Notes: generated by a model not told the origin, from the letters alone. A DNA stretch of 64,000 nt from Nigerium sp. (GCA_016711325.1 JADJTH010000001.1:248001-312000); one strand, 5' to 3'; shown: positions 16,727 to 25,838, numbered from the stretch's first letter. Made by a program: numbers and translations.

Positions 16727-16735
16727 GATTCTTGG

Positions 16736-16808
16736 TGGGCCCACTGGGGATCGAACCCAGAACCCACGGATTAAAAGTCCGTTGCTCTGCCAGTTGAGCT
16801 ATAGGCCC
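16736..16808 (-). tRNA. tRNA-Lys (anticodon TTT)
   Basis: A 73-base tRNA: acceptor GGGCCTA pairs with TGGGCCC, the anticodon arm is ACGGA-CTTTTAA-TCCGT, and the T-arm contains GGTTCGATC. The discriminator is A and the CCA end is encoded at 16735-16733. An open reading frame on the same strand reads straight through it and is not a gene. Confidence 0.97.
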
Positions 16809-16879
16809 CGGCCAGACAGTGTAGAGCCCCGGCGCCGCACCGCGCACGTGGCGAACGGACGCCCACGTAGGCTGGCCGC

Positions 16880-17494
16880 ATGACGCCACCGCAGTGGGGA
16901 ATCCCCATTCTGCTGGCGCTCGGCGTGGCCGTGATCGTGTGCGGCTGGTGGTGGGATCGCCGCCGCTACCGAATGCTCGGCGACGGGTTCACCACCGAGG
17001 CGGATCTCGTCGGCCTCGAACCGCCCAGGGCGGCCACCACCGGACTCGACGCCCTGCTCGCCGGACGATCCGGCAACGCGACCATCCCCGGCGGGCTGGC
17101 CGACCCCGCGTTCCTCACCCACCGCGCCGAGGGCGTCGCCGTCGCAGAGAACGCACTGGTGCTGGTCACGGACGCCGATCTCGACGACGACCGCCTGCTG
17201 GTCGATGCGCTCGCCGACGCCCAAAGGGACGCCCGTCCGCTCGTCATCGTCGCCCCGCGGTTCGGATTCGATCTCCTGGGCACCCTGCGCGCCAACCTGC
17301 TCACCGGGCGCGTCGCCGTCGTGCCCATCGAGCTGGCCGACCCCGGCCTGCTCGCCCGTACGGTCGACCTCTGCGGCGGAGCCGTCATCCCGGACGCCGA
17401 CCTGCGGTCCGGGTGGATGCCCCCCGAGGTGTGGGGAAGCGCCGCCACCTGGGTCGCCGATCTGAACGACTCCTGGGTCGACCCACGCGCCTGA
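16880..17494 (+). CDS. Membrane-anchored protein resembling the GroEL apical domain
   Basis: A 204-residue protein with one N-terminal membrane helix (residues about 8-25) and a soluble part. Residues about 70-200 align by eye with the apical (substrate-binding) domain of GroEL: DPAF, ALVLVTDADLDDDRLLVDAL, RPLVIVAP, GTLRANLLTGRVAVVPIE and DLCGGAVIPD correspond in order to GroEL PYF, ILLVDKKISNIRELLPVL, KPLLIIAE, ATLVVNKLRGTLKVAAVK and ILTGGTVISE. The equatorial ATPase and intermediate domains are absent, so it is not a chaperonin. It starts 71 bases downstream of the divergent tRNA-Lys. A role in holding polypeptides at the membrane is only an idea. Confidence 0.8.
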   Translation: MTPPQWGIPILLALGVAVIVCGWWWDRRRYRMLGDGFTTEADLVGLEPPRAATTGLDALLAGRSGNATIPGGLADPAFLTHRAEGVAVAENALVLVTDADLDDDRLLVDALADAQRDARPLVIVAPRFGFDLLGTLRANLLTGRVAVVPIELADPGLLARTVDLCGGAVIPDADLRSGWMPPEVWGSAATWVADLNDSWVDPRA

Positions 17495-17496
17495 CT

Positions 17497-17552
17497 CTCA
17501 ACTACGGCTCAAGTGTTTCTCAGCAATCTACGCTCAGTTCTCAGTTTCCTCA
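17497..17552 (+). promoter_or_regulatory. Direct CTCA repeats at 11-base spacing
   Basis: CTCA occurs at 17497, 17508 and 17519, exactly one helical turn apart, and again at 17533, 17540 and 17549. Evenly spaced direct repeats of this kind are typical binding sites of OmpR/PhoP-family response regulators. The cluster lies about 100-150 bases before the secreted SH3-repeat gene. Confidence 0.45.
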
Positions 17553-17649
17553 CGGCCAAGGGTTGATCTCCCGCGCGGCGGCAGGTTTCCATGGGCGGGG
17601 TCGTCACCGCGCACGACCCCCTCCACTGCCGATCAAGGGAGCTCCTCCA

Positions 17650-19023
17650 GTGAGACACACAGGCCGCCTCAAGCTGATGGCTGCGGGCGTCGGAATGTCA
17701 CTCATCACCCTCACGACGGCGGGCCTGGCCCTCAGCAACAACGCATTCGCCAGCCAGACCATGACGCCCACCACCTACCTGAACCTGCGCTCGGGCCCGG
17801 GCACCGGCCACAGCGTCGTCACCGTCTTGTCGCCGTCGCAACCGGTGACCACCACCGGCAACACCAGTGGCGCCTGGTATGAAGTGACGACCAGCGACGG
17901 TCAGACCGGCTGGGCGTCCGGGACCTACCTGAAACCCACCGGCTCCAGCGGCGCGACAGGCGGTTCCTCGTCCGCGCCCACGGCGTCCGGTTCGGCCACC
18001 ACGACCAGCGCGGTCAACGTGCGCTCCGGTCCCGGCACCGGCTACTCGGTGCTGACGGTGGCCGCCAAAGGCACCACCCTCCCGACGACGGGGAAGACGT
18101 CGGGAGGGTGGACCGAGGTGATCCGCGACGGCCAGACCGCCTGGATCTCGACGTCCTACCTGACCGCGGGCTCCGGCGGCGGCGTCGGCGTCCCGGTCGC
18201 CGGACAGATCCGCACGACGGCGAGTCTCTACCTACGCACGGGAGGCAGCCTCGACGACGACTACACCGGCGTCCTGCCCGCGTACTCCGTGGTGGACACG
18301 ACCGGTGCCACCACCGCCGACTACACCGAGATCATCTACCAGGGCGAGCGCCGCTGGATCGCCACCCGCTACACGGGCGCGGCGAGCGCCTCCGGGCCGA
18401 GCACGCCCAGCACGCCGGCAGCGACCGGCTCGGTGTACGTCAACGTGGGATCGCTCAACGTGCGCGCCACCTCGGCGGCGGACGGCGCGATCGTCGCGAC
18501 CGTCGACCGGGGCGACGAGCTCAAGACCACCGGTGTCACCTCCGGCGACCGGCTGCAGATCATCTACAACGGCGCCGTGCGCTGGGTCTTCAAGGCCTAC
18601 ACGTCGACGTCGAAGCCGAGCACCGGCACGGCCAGCCCACTCACCTCGTCGGTGAGCCTGCCCGGCTACGCACCGTTACAGAACAACGCGAAGGTGGGCG
18701 TCCAGCACGTGATCGACACCTATCCGGCCATCCGGACGATCGGCGGCTGGCGCGCCAGCAGCGCGTATTCGTCCGACCACCCGAACGGGCGCGCGATCGA
18801 CATCATGATCCCCAGCTACTCGTCGGCCTCCGGGATTCAGCTCGGCGACAAGATCGCCGCCGACTTCCAGGCCAACGCGGCGAGGTACAAGGTCAGCTAC
18901 ATCATCTGGCGCCAGAAGCAGTGGAACGCCTCGTACCCCGAGCGCGGCTGGCGTCAGATGGAGGACCGCGGTTCGATCACCCAGAACCACTACGACCACG
19001 TGCACGTCTCGTTCAAGGCATAG
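17650..19023 (+). CDS. Secreted SH3-repeat protein with M15-like zinc peptidase domain
   Basis: A 457-residue exported protein. Residues 1-35 form a signal peptide ending NNAFAS. Four bacterial SH3 repeats follow, recognisable by LNLRSGPGTGHSVV, VNVRSGPGTGYSVL, LYLRTGGSLDDDYTG and LNVRATSAADGAIV, separated by Ser/Thr/Gly-rich linkers. The last 120 residues carry SDHPNGRAIDIMI and HYDHVHVSF, the S-x-H-x-x-G-x-A-x-D and H-x-H zinc motifs of M15/VanY-like peptidases, near the ARB_07466-type C-terminal domain. It probably binds and trims peptidoglycan outside the cell. The GTG at 17650 is preceded by AAGGGAG. A CTCA-repeat cluster upstream may place it under a two-component regulator. Confidence 0.92.
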   Translation: MRHTGRLKLMAAGVGMSLITLTTAGLALSNNAFASQTMTPTTYLNLRSGPGTGHSVVTVLSPSQPVTTTGNTSGAWYEVTTSDGQTGWASGTYLKPTGSSGATGGSSSAPTASGSATTTSAVNVRSGPGTGYSVLTVAAKGTTLPTTGKTSGGWTEVIRDGQTAWISTSYLTAGSGGGVGVPVAGQIRTTASLYLRTGGSLDDDYTGVLPAYSVVDTTGATTADYTEIIYQGERRWIATRYTGAASASGPSTPSTPAATGSVYVNVGSLNVRATSAADGAIVATVDRGDELKTTGVTSGDRLQIIYNGAVRWVFKAYTSTSKPSTGTASPLTSSVSLPGYAPLQNNAKVGVQHVIDTYPAIRTIGGWRASSAYSSDHPNGRAIDIMIPSYSSASGIQLGDKIAADFQANAARYKVSYIIWRQKQWNASYPERGWRQMEDRGSITQNHYDHVHVSFKA

Positions 19024-19088
19024 GGCGGGCGGTCTGGTGCGCCGTCTCGTGACCGCTGAGCGTCGACGGGCCGCGCCGGCGCGCGATC

Positions 19089-19106
19089 CCGTCCGCAACC
19101 GGACGG
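19089..19106. terminator. Bidirectional hairpin
   Basis: CCGTCCG-CAAC-CGGACGG, a perfect seven-bp stem between two convergent genes, ending one base before the stop codon of the DUF4245 gene. Confidence 0.55.
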
Positions 19107-19107
19107 A

Positions 19108-19659
19108 TCACGCGACCGGCGCCAGGGTGGAGGCGAACGCCTCCAGGGCCTCGAAGGGCAGATCGCCGCTCACGATGGTGGTCGCGTCGCCCTCGACGCC
19201 GACGAGCGAACGGGTCCGGCCGTCCTGGGAGACGTAACGCCCCCACGATTGCCCCGCGACCTCGGAGGAGCCGGCCGCCTTACCGCCGCGCGTCACCTCT
19301 TCGACGAAGGCGGGCGCGGCGGGGGCTCGCTGGTCGAGTGCCACGTAGCTCTGCTGGGGGCTCAGCAACCCGAGCTGCCAGGTATCGGCCGGCACGGGAT
19401 CGCCACCGACGGCCCGTTGCCCCGCCGGGATCCAGCGGGCCCGCGTCGCCACCCATCCCTCGGGAAGGTTCTCGGGCGCGAGCACCGGGAAGGACGCCTC
19501 ACCGGCGGCCACCACGGCGAGCGGTCGGTAGTCGACGACGTTGACGGCAGGCTCGGGATCGATCGTGAACAGCCTGGTGATGACGATGATCGGGACGAAG
19601 ATCACCACCATCGCCACGATCATCTGGATGACGGTGGCGTTTCTACGGGGACGAGCCAT
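19108..19659 (-). CDS. DUF4245 membrane-anchored protein
   Basis: A 183-residue DUF4245 protein, an actinobacterial family of unknown function. It has one N-terminal membrane helix (VIQMIVAMVVIFVPIIVIT, residues about 10-28) and an extracytoplasmic domain with the family's LPEGWVATRARW and PADTWQLGLL segments. ATG start at 19659. It is read in the same direction as the PhoH2 gene, 21 bases downstream of it. Confidence 0.88.
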   Translation of the reverse strand: MARPRRNATVIQMIVAMVVIFVPIIVITRLFTIDPEPAVNVVDYRPLAVVAAGEASFPVLAPENLPEGWVATRARWIPAGQRAVGGDPVPADTWQLGLLSPQQSYVALDQRAPAAPAFVEEVTRGGKAAGSSEVAGQSWGRYVSQDGRTRSLVGVEGDATTIVSGDLPFEALEAFASTLAPVA

Positions 19660-19680
19660 GAGGGGTATCTTCCCACGGCG

Positions 19681-21012
19681 TCACAACCGGATGTCCTCCA
19701 GCATGTCCGTGACCAGGGCGGCGATCGCCGAGCGCTCCGAACGCACCAGCGTGACGTGCCCGAACAGCGGGTTGCCCTTGAGCTTCTCGACGACCGCCGC
19801 GACGCCGTCGTGGCGTCCGACCCGCAGATTGTCGCGCTGGGCGACGTCGTGGGTGAGCACCACGCGTGAGTTCTGCCCGATCCGGCTCAGCACCGTGAGC
19901 AGCACGTTGCGCTCGAGGCTCTGCGCCTCGTCGACGATCACGAACGCGTTGTGCAGGCTGCGACCCCGGATGTGGGTGAGCGGCAGCACCTCGATCAGTT
20001 CGCGCCGGACGATCTCCTCCATCACCGTGCGGTGGACGACCGATCCCAGCGTGTCGTAGACCGCCTGGCCCCACGGGGACATCTTCTCCGTCTCGCCGCC
20101 GGGCAGGTAACCCAGCTCCTGGCCGCCGACCGCGTACAGGGGCCGGAACACGATCACCTTCTCGTGCTGGCGCCGCTCCATGACGGCCTCGAGGCCCGCC
20201 GCCAGCGCGAGAGCCGACTTGCCGGTGCCCGCCGATCCGCCGAGCGACACGATGCCGACGGCCGGATCCAGCAGCAGGTCGAGCGCGACCCTCTGCTCGG
20301 CGGAGCGGCCGTGCAGGCCGAAGGCGTCCCGGTCGGAGCGGATCAGCCGCAGCCGGCCATCGGGGTGCACGCGCGCCAGCGCCGACGATCCGCCACCGCG
20401 CACGAGGACGCCCGTGTGGCACGGCAGGTCGACGGGCGTGACGGTCTGGCCGGCGTCGTACAACTCGTCGAGCGCCGCCGCGCTGAGCTCGAGCGTCGCC
20501 ATGCCCGTCCAGCCGGACTCGCGGGACTGCTCGTGGCGGTACTCGTCGGCGGCGATGGCGAGCGCGGACGCCTTCACGCGCAGCGGCAGGTCCTTCGACA
20601 CGAGGACGACGTCCTCGCCCTCGCGGGCGAAATTCGCGGCCACCGCGAGGATCCGCGAGTCGTTGTCGCCCAGCCGGAACCCCGGCGGCAGAGCACCGAC
20701 GTCCGTGTGGTTCAGCTCCACGTGGACCAGCCCGCCCGCGTCGTTCACCGGCACGGGCGCGTCGAGACGTCCGTAGGCGACGCGCAGGTCGTCGAGGAAC
20801 CGCAGCGCCTTGCGCGCGAAGTAACCCAGCTCCGGGTGATGCCGCTTGGCCTCCAACTCGGTCACCACCACGAGGGGCACCACGACGCGGTGCTCGGCGA
20901 AATGCAGCAGGGCGTGGGGATCGGACAGCAACACCGAGGTGTCGATGACGTACATGCGGACGCCCGTCGCCGTGGCGCTCGCGGTCGATCCGGTGGTCTG
21001 GAGTTCGGTCAC
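19681..21012 (-). CDS. phoH2: PhoH2: PIN domain fused to PhoH ATPase
   Basis: A 443-residue protein with an N-terminal PIN nuclease domain (YVIDTSVLLSDP, residues about 20-150, with conserved Asp in GDNDSRILA and VSKDLPLR) and a C-terminal PhoH ATPase (Walker A GGSAGTGKSALAL near 248; Walker B FVIVDEAQSL near 345). Mycobacterial PhoH2 is known to unwind and cut RNA. The GTG at 21012 is preceded by GGGAGG at ideal spacing, which decides the start. It is part of the conserved block shared with mycobacteria (near uppS, hlyIII, mca). Confidence 0.95.
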   Translation of the reverse strand: MTELQTTGSTASATATGVRMYVIDTSVLLSDPHALLHFAEHRVVVPLVVVTELEAKRHHPELGYFARKALRFLDDLRVAYGRLDAPVPVNDAGGLVHVELNHTDVGALPPGFRLGDNDSRILAVAANFAREGEDVVLVSKDLPLRVKASALAIAADEYRHEQSRESGWTGMATLELSAAALDELYDAGQTVTPVDLPCHTGVLVRGGGSSALARVHPDGRLRLIRSDRDAFGLHGRSAEQRVALDLLLDPAVGIVSLGGSAGTGKSALALAAGLEAVMERRQHEKVIVFRPLYAVGGQELGYLPGGETEKMSPWGQAVYDTLGSVVHRTVMEEIVRRELIEVLPLTHIRGRSLHNAFVIVDEAQSLERNVLLTVLSRIGQNSRVVLTHDVAQRDNLRVGRHDGVAAVVEKLKGNPLFGHVTLVRSERSAIAALVTDMLEDIRL

Positions 21013-21155
21013 GCGGAACCTCCCGTTCGTCCTTGGCCCGACAGTAGGCCGCGACACCGCCCCGGACGGGCCCGACACGCGCAGCGTCGCCGACTGTTCA
21101 CGGACGGCGCACGCGCCACGCCGACTGCCGCGCCACGGACGCGGGCCTCTGGGCG

Positions 21156-21962
21156 TCAGCGCCCGTAGCGGCGCTCGCGATCGGCATAGCTGCGCAGCGC
21201 GCGCAGGAAGTCGACCCGGCGGAAATCGGGCCACAGCGCCTCGCAGAAATAGAACTCGCTGTGCGCCGACTGCCACATCATGAAGCCCGACATGCGCTGC
21301 TCCCCCGACGTGCGGATGATCAGGTCGGGGTCGGGCTGGCCCGCGGTGTAGAGGTGCTCGGCGATGTCGTCGATCTCGAGCGTCTCGGCGACCGCGGCGA
21401 GGGGGGTCCCCTTCTCGGCCTCGACCTCGAGCAGCTTGCGGACGGCGTCGCGCAGTTCATGGCGCCCGCCGTAGGCGATGGCCACGTTGATCTGCATGCC
21501 GTCGTTGACGGCGCTGAAGGACTCCGCCCGCGCCAGGTTGGCGGCCATCCGCTCGGGCAGCAGCGACGCGTCGCCGACGCACTTGAGCCGCCAGCGCTTC
21601 GAGCCGGCGAGCTCGACGAACAGCCGCTCGATCACGCCCAACAGGGGGCCGACGTCCTCGGTGTTGCGCGTGAGGTTCTCGGTCGAGAGAACCCACAGCG
21701 TGACGACCTGGATGCCGGCCTCGTCGCACCACCTCACGAACTCGCGGAGCTTGTCGGCACCCGCACGGTAGCCCGCCACCAGCGGGCGATCGGGGGCGTT
21801 CAGGCGCGCCCACCGGCGATTGCCGTCGGCGAGGACGGCGACGTGCCGGGGAAGGCGGTCACGGTCGAGTTCGGCGAACAGCCGCTGCTCGTAGGTCGAA
21901 TACAGCAGCCCGGACGGGTTCAGGCGTTCGCCGACCTCGCGGAACCGCGCTCTCCAAGGCAT
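21156..21962 (-). CDS. uppS: Short-chain cis-prenyltransferase (UppS family, Rv1086-like)
   Basis: A 268-residue cis-prenyltransferase that condenses isopentenyl diphosphate onto an allylic diphosphate. The signature ADGNRRWAR (near residue 47, with catalytic Asp), the STENLTR stretch, and PDLIIRTSGEQRMSGFMMWQ with the second substrate site are all present. Gene context matches M. tuberculosis Rv1086, a Z,E-farnesyl diphosphate synthase; the product could therefore be a short chain rather than undecaprenyl diphosphate. ATG at 21962 chosen; a TTG two codons earlier is possible. Confidence 0.93.
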   Translation of the reverse strand: MPWRARFREVGERLNPSGLLYSTYEQRLFAELDRDRLPRHVAVLADGNRRWARLNAPDRPLVAGYRAGADKLREFVRWCDEAGIQVVTLWVLSTENLTRNTEDVGPLLGVIERLFVELAGSKRWRLKCVGDASLLPERMAANLARAESFSAVNDGMQINVAIAYGGRHELRDAVRKLLEVEAEKGTPLAAVAETLEIDDIAEHLYTAGQPDPDLIIRTSGEQRMSGFMMWQSAHSEFYFCEALWPDFRRVDFLRALRSYADRERRYGR

Positions 21963-21971
21963 GGTCAAAGG

Positions 21972-22916
21972 CTAGCGAGCAACGGCGTTCAGCAGGGGCT
22001 CCCCCGCCCGCAGTCGCGCGAGATTGGCGTTGAACAGCTGGTTCGAGCCGTGCGCGACGCCGCCGGCCACGTGCGGCACGATGATCGTGTTGGGGGCGCC
22101 CCACAGCGGGCCGTCGGCCGGGTAGGGCTCGGGGTCGACCACGTCGAGGGCGGCGCCGCCGAGGCGTCCGGCCCGCAGCGCCGCGACCAGCGCGTCTTGG
22201 TCGACGGTGGTGCCGCGGCCCACGTTGACCACCCAGGATCGGTCGGGCAGGAGCGCGATGCGCTCGGCGTTCAGCGCGTGCCTGGTCTTCGGGGTGGACG
22301 GCAGCACCATGACCAGGATGTCGGTCTCGGGCAGCAGGCGCGGCAGATCGCCCTCGGCGAAGACCTCGAAGCCGGCCCGTTCCCCCGCGGTCTGGGCGAC
22401 ACCACGCACGCGCGCGGACAACGCCTGGAACAGCGTGGCGGTCTGCTGGCCGATCGAGCCGAAGCCCCAGATCAGCACGTCGGTGTCGATGACCGAGCCC
22501 AACCGGTCGCGTGTGTGCAGCTCGCGCCAAGCCCCGAACTCGTCGTGCTCCCAGCGGTGGGCGCGCTGGGCGGCGAGCATCTCGGGAACCCGCAACAGGC
22601 CGGTGAGCGCCAGCGTCACGGCCGTCTCGGCAACGGTCCGATCATGCAGCCCGCGCCCGTTCGTGATCGTCACCCCGGGGCCGAACCCCGCCGCGAGGAC
22701 CCCGTCCGGCCCGGCCGCGAGCGTCTGCACCCAGCGCATCGAGGACGCCTCGCGCGCCAACTGGGCGATCGCCGGCGATGTCCAGCCCTGCACGATGGCG
22801 GCCTCGGCGTCCAGATGCTCGGCGGGAACGTCCTCGTACTCGTCGATGCGAACGACCTCGACGTCGGCCGGCGGCTCGAACTCGAAGGGGGCGTTGGTGG
22901 TGACGAGGATCTTCAT
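21972..22916 (-). CDS. D-2-hydroxyacid dehydrogenase, NAD-dependent
   Basis: A 314-residue member of the D-isomer-specific 2-hydroxyacid dehydrogenase family. The Rossmann motif WGFGSIGQQTA (near residue 150), the catalytic Arg in VNVGRGTTVD (near 222), Glu in DVVDPEPYPADGPLW (near 255) and the catalytic His in VPHVAGG (near 280) can be seen. Substrate is not predictable; it is a stand-alone type without an ACT domain. ATG at 22916 chosen because upstream codons lack homology. It lies 9 bases upstream of uppS on the same strand. Confidence 0.9.
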   Translation of the reverse strand: MKILVTTNAPFEFEPPADVEVVRIDEYEDVPAEHLDAEAAIVQGWTSPAIAQLAREASSMRWVQTLAAGPDGVLAAGFGPGVTITNGRGLHDRTVAETAVTLALTGLLRVPEMLAAQRAHRWEHDEFGAWRELHTRDRLGSVIDTDVLIWGFGSIGQQTATLFQALSARVRGVAQTAGERAGFEVFAEGDLPRLLPETDILVMVLPSTPKTRHALNAERIALLPDRSWVVNVGRGTTVDQDALVAALRAGRLGGAALDVVDPEPYPADGPLWGAPNTIIVPHVAGGVAHGSNQLFNANLARLRAGEPLLNAVAR

Positions 22917-23048
22917 GCGCCCCAAGCTACCCCCACGGCCGGGCGGCGCGGGCGTGCGGAGGCTCGCGCGGTCTTGCGTCGGCACGCCCGCCGACCTACC
23001 CTTACCTACGTGACCGTAAGTTACGCATCGTCAAGTAAGGGATCGGCG

Positions 23049-23690
23049 ATGGACAAGCCCCCCCTCAAGCCCAAGCTGCGCGGCTGGTTCCATCTCGGGA
23101 TGGCACCGCTGCTCCAGCTCGCCGGGCTCATCCTCATCGTGGCCGCACCCAGCCCGCTGGCACGCATCGGCATCGCCGTCTACCTCGTGGCCGCAACCAT
23201 GCTTTTCGGCACGTCGGCGCTCTATCACCGCGGCAACTGGGGCGCGAAGATGGGCGCCTTCCTCCGTCGCCTCGACCACACCAACATCTTCCTGTTCATC
23301 GCGGGCACCTACACACCCCTCGCCCTGATGCTGCTCAGCGGCGCCAGCCGGGTGACCGTCCTGACCCTGGCCTGGGGCATCGCCACGCTCGGCATCACCT
23401 TCAAGATGGGCTGGATGAACGCTCCGCGCTGGCTCTACACCGCGCTCTACCTCGCCATGGGCTGGGTGGCGGTCGGCTGGCTGCCCGCGTTCTGGGCCGC
23501 CGGAGGCCCGCTCGTGGTGATCCTGATCGCCGCTGGTGGTTTGATCTACTCCGCGGGCGCGGTGGTGTACGCCCTCAAACGCCCCAACCCGTCACCCGCG
23601 TGGTTCGGCTTCCACGAGATCTTTCATGCCTGCACGATCCTCGCCGCGATCTGCCATTTCACCGCGATCGCGCTGGTCACGCTCACCTGA
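23049..23690 (+). CDS. Hemolysin III family membrane protein
   Basis: A 213-residue seven-helix membrane protein of the HlyIII/PAQR superfamily. The family's metal-site motifs are present: GTSALYHRG (near residue 57), LDHTNIFLFIAGTYTP (near 76) and the C-terminal FHEIFHACTILAAICHF (near 190). The name hemolysin is historical; these are putative zinc-dependent hydrolases of unknown substrate. ATG at 23049 is preceded by TAAGGGA. The position next to uppS and the DUF255 gene is conserved in mycobacteria. Confidence 0.93.
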   Translation: MDKPPLKPKLRGWFHLGMAPLLQLAGLILIVAAPSPLARIGIAVYLVAATMLFGTSALYHRGNWGAKMGAFLRRLDHTNIFLFIAGTYTPLALMLLSGASRVTVLTLAWGIATLGITFKMGWMNAPRWLYTALYLAMGWVAVGWLPAFWAAGGPLVVILIAAGGLIYSAGAVVYALKRPNPSPAWFGFHEIFHACTILAAICHFTAIALVTLT

Positions 23691-23712
23691 CCTGGCTGGT
23701 CGCCCTTCACTG

Positions 23713-23747
23713 ACGGACGCCTCCGCCGCCGGGCGGGCGGCGTCCGT
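23713..23747. terminator. Bidirectional hairpin terminator
   Basis: ACGGACGCC pairs with GGCGTCCGT, with a GC-rich inner stem, filling the gap between the convergent hlyIII and DUF255 genes. It directly abuts the stop codon at 23748. Confidence 0.6.
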
Positions 23748-25838
23748 TCAGGCGCGGCTCCACAGCGCGCGCCGGACGTCCTGGACGGTCCGCGCGGGCG
23801 CGAAGCAGACCTCGCCGCGACACACGTACACGGTGTGATCGAGCGGCACGATCTCGTGCTCGCCGTACTCCTCGACCGAACCGGTCGCCGCGATCCTCGC
23901 GGCGGGCACATCGGCGGTGGCGCGGTCGTCGAAATGGTGCGCGAAGCCGGAGGTTCCCGGACGCCCCGACACCACCACCGTGCCCGCGGGAGCCATGCGC
24001 CACACGGCGCGAGCGGCGTCGTTGAGCGGATCGGCGTCCTCGTCGAGCACGACGGCCACGGCCGGCCGCAGCCCCTTGCGCGCCTCGTCCGCCGCGAGCA
24101 GATCGCCGAGCGCGGCCGGCGCGAAGCGCGGCGCGGCGGCCACGATTCCCCAGGTGGTGCGGGCGGCGGCGTCGGCGCGGGCCAGGAAGTCGGCCCGGTC
24201 GGCCAGCACCCCCGTCGTGCGCAGCGCGGCGACCAGCGCCATGGTTCCGGACGGAGCCGGGTTGTCCTGCACGTCGCGCGGACGGGAGAACAGGTCGCCG
24301 TCGGCGGCGTCGTAGAAGCCGCCGTCGGGCGCACCGAAGCGATCGATCGCCTGGTCGAGCAGCAGCACGGCGCGGTCGAGCCAGGCCGACTCGCCCAGAA
24401 CGCCCGCGAGCCGCGCGAAGGCGCCCGCCAGCGCGCCGTAGTCTTCGGCCACGCCGGGTGCGTCGCCCACGATGCCGTCGAGGGAGCTGCGGGCGAGGCC
24501 GTCCGCCGTCCAGTGCACCGACCACAGATGGTCGGCCGCACGGTGCGCCAGGTCGATCCACGACCGGTCGCCGAACACGAGGGCGGCCCACAGCAGGCTC
24601 TCGATCATCCAGCCGTTCCAGGCCGCGATGACCTTGCCGTCGCGCGGCGGAGCGAACCGCTCGGCGCGCGTCGCGAGCAGCCGCGCCGACACGTCGGCGA
24701 GGCGGTCGGCGTCCGGCGCCCCGCGCAACTGGAGCGTCGACAGCCCGTGCTCGAACGTGCCGGTCTTCGTGACGTGGAACACCTCCCCCGCCCAGTCGGC
24801 GTCCTCGCCGAGGGCGTCGGCCAGCAGCTCGGGGTTCCACACGTAGTAGATGCCCTCGTGCGCCATGCCGCGGATGTCGGCCGAATCGGCGTCCAGGGAC
24901 GCCGCGAACGCCCCGGCGGGGGTGGTCATCTCGCGCTCGACCCAGCCGGCGATGCCGCGCACGACCCGCTCGAAGAGGGCGCGCAGCGGCCCCTCGTGCT
25001 GCGGCGTCCGCCGCCAGCCGCGCGCGTAGGCGCCGAGCAGCAGCGCGTTGTCGTTGAGCATCTTCTCGAAGTGCGGCACCACCCAGCCCGCGTCGACCGC
25101 GTAGCGGTGGAACCCGCCGCCGACCTGGTCGTGGATGCCGCCGCGCGCCATCGCCTCCAGCGTGCGCTGCGCGAGATCGAGCGCGCCCGCCTCGCCCTTG
25201 ACCAGCAACGCGTCGACGAGCATCGGGACGGGGAACTTGGGCGCGTTGCCGAAGCCTCCGTGCATGAGGTCGAAATCGGCGCTCACGGCGTCCAACAGCT
25301 CCCAGATGCCGGGGGGGTCGTCGGCGTCCGGCAGCGCGTTGATCTCGCGCAGCTGTGCGGCGATCGCGGACGCCGAGGCCAGCACCTCGTCGCGCCGGTC
25401 GCGCCAGGCCTCGCCGAGAGCCTGGACGACCTGGGTGAACGACGGCTGCCCCGCCGTCGGGACGGGCGGGAAGTAGGTGCCGGCGAAGAAGGGCTCGCCG
25501 CCGGGCGTAGCGAAGACCGTCATCGGCCAGCCGCCCTGCCCGGTGAGCGCCTGCGTGGCACGCATGTAGACGGCGTCCACGTCGGGGCGCTCCTCGCGAT
25601 CGACCTTGATCGGCACGAAGAACTCGTTGACGAGCGCGGCGGCCTCGGCGTCCTCGAACGACTCGTGGGCCATCACGTGGCACCAGTGGCAGGCCGAGTA
25701 GCCGACCGAGATCAGGACCGGCAGGCCACGCCGGCGGGCCTCCTCGAAGGCCTCCGGCCCCCACGGCCACCAGTCCACCGGGTTGGCGGCGTGCTGCAGA
25801 AGGTATGGGCTCGTCGTGCTGGCCAGTCGATTCGCCAC
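23748..25838 (-). CDS. DUF255 thioredoxin-domain protein (YyaL/SPATA20 family)
   Basis: A 696-residue cytoplasmic protein. The first 170 residues are the DUF255 thioredoxin-like domain with YSACHWCHVM (CxxC with flanking His, near residue 50) and the GGWPMTVF motif; the rest is an alpha/alpha-barrel resembling N-acylglucosamine 2-epimerases, with AWNGWMIESL near 395. The family is widespread but of unknown biochemical role. Length and architecture are complete. ATG at 25838; the 232 bases beyond, to the small membrane protein gene, contain no recognisable gene. Confidence 0.93.
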   Translation of the reverse strand: MANRLASTTSPYLLQHAANPVDWWPWGPEAFEEARRRGLPVLISVGYSACHWCHVMAHESFEDAEAAALVNEFFVPIKVDREERPDVDAVYMRATQALTGQGGWPMTVFATPGGEPFFAGTYFPPVPTAGQPSFTQVVQALGEAWRDRRDEVLASASAIAAQLREINALPDADDPPGIWELLDAVSADFDLMHGGFGNAPKFPVPMLVDALLVKGEAGALDLAQRTLEAMARGGIHDQVGGGFHRYAVDAGWVVPHFEKMLNDNALLLGAYARGWRRTPQHEGPLRALFERVVRGIAGWVEREMTTPAGAFAASLDADSADIRGMAHEGIYYVWNPELLADALGEDADWAGEVFHVTKTGTFEHGLSTLQLRGAPDADRLADVSARLLATRAERFAPPRDGKVIAAWNGWMIESLLWAALVFGDRSWIDLAHRAADHLWSVHWTADGLARSSLDGIVGDAPGVAEDYGALAGAFARLAGVLGESAWLDRAVLLLDQAIDRFGAPDGGFYDAADGDLFSRPRDVQDNPAPSGTMALVAALRTTGVLADRADFLARADAAARTTWGIVAAAPRFAPAALGDLLAADEARKGLRPAVAVVLDEDADPLNDAARAVWRMAPAGTVVVSGRPGTSGFAHHFDDRATADVPAARIAATGSVEEYGEHEIVPLDHTVYVCRGEVCFAPARTVQDVRRALWSRA

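Noticed and set aside
16560..16889. Minus-strand ORF reading through tRNA-Lys
   Set aside because: The segment GPIAQLAEQRTFNPWVLGSI is the familiar false translation of a tRNA-Lys gene.
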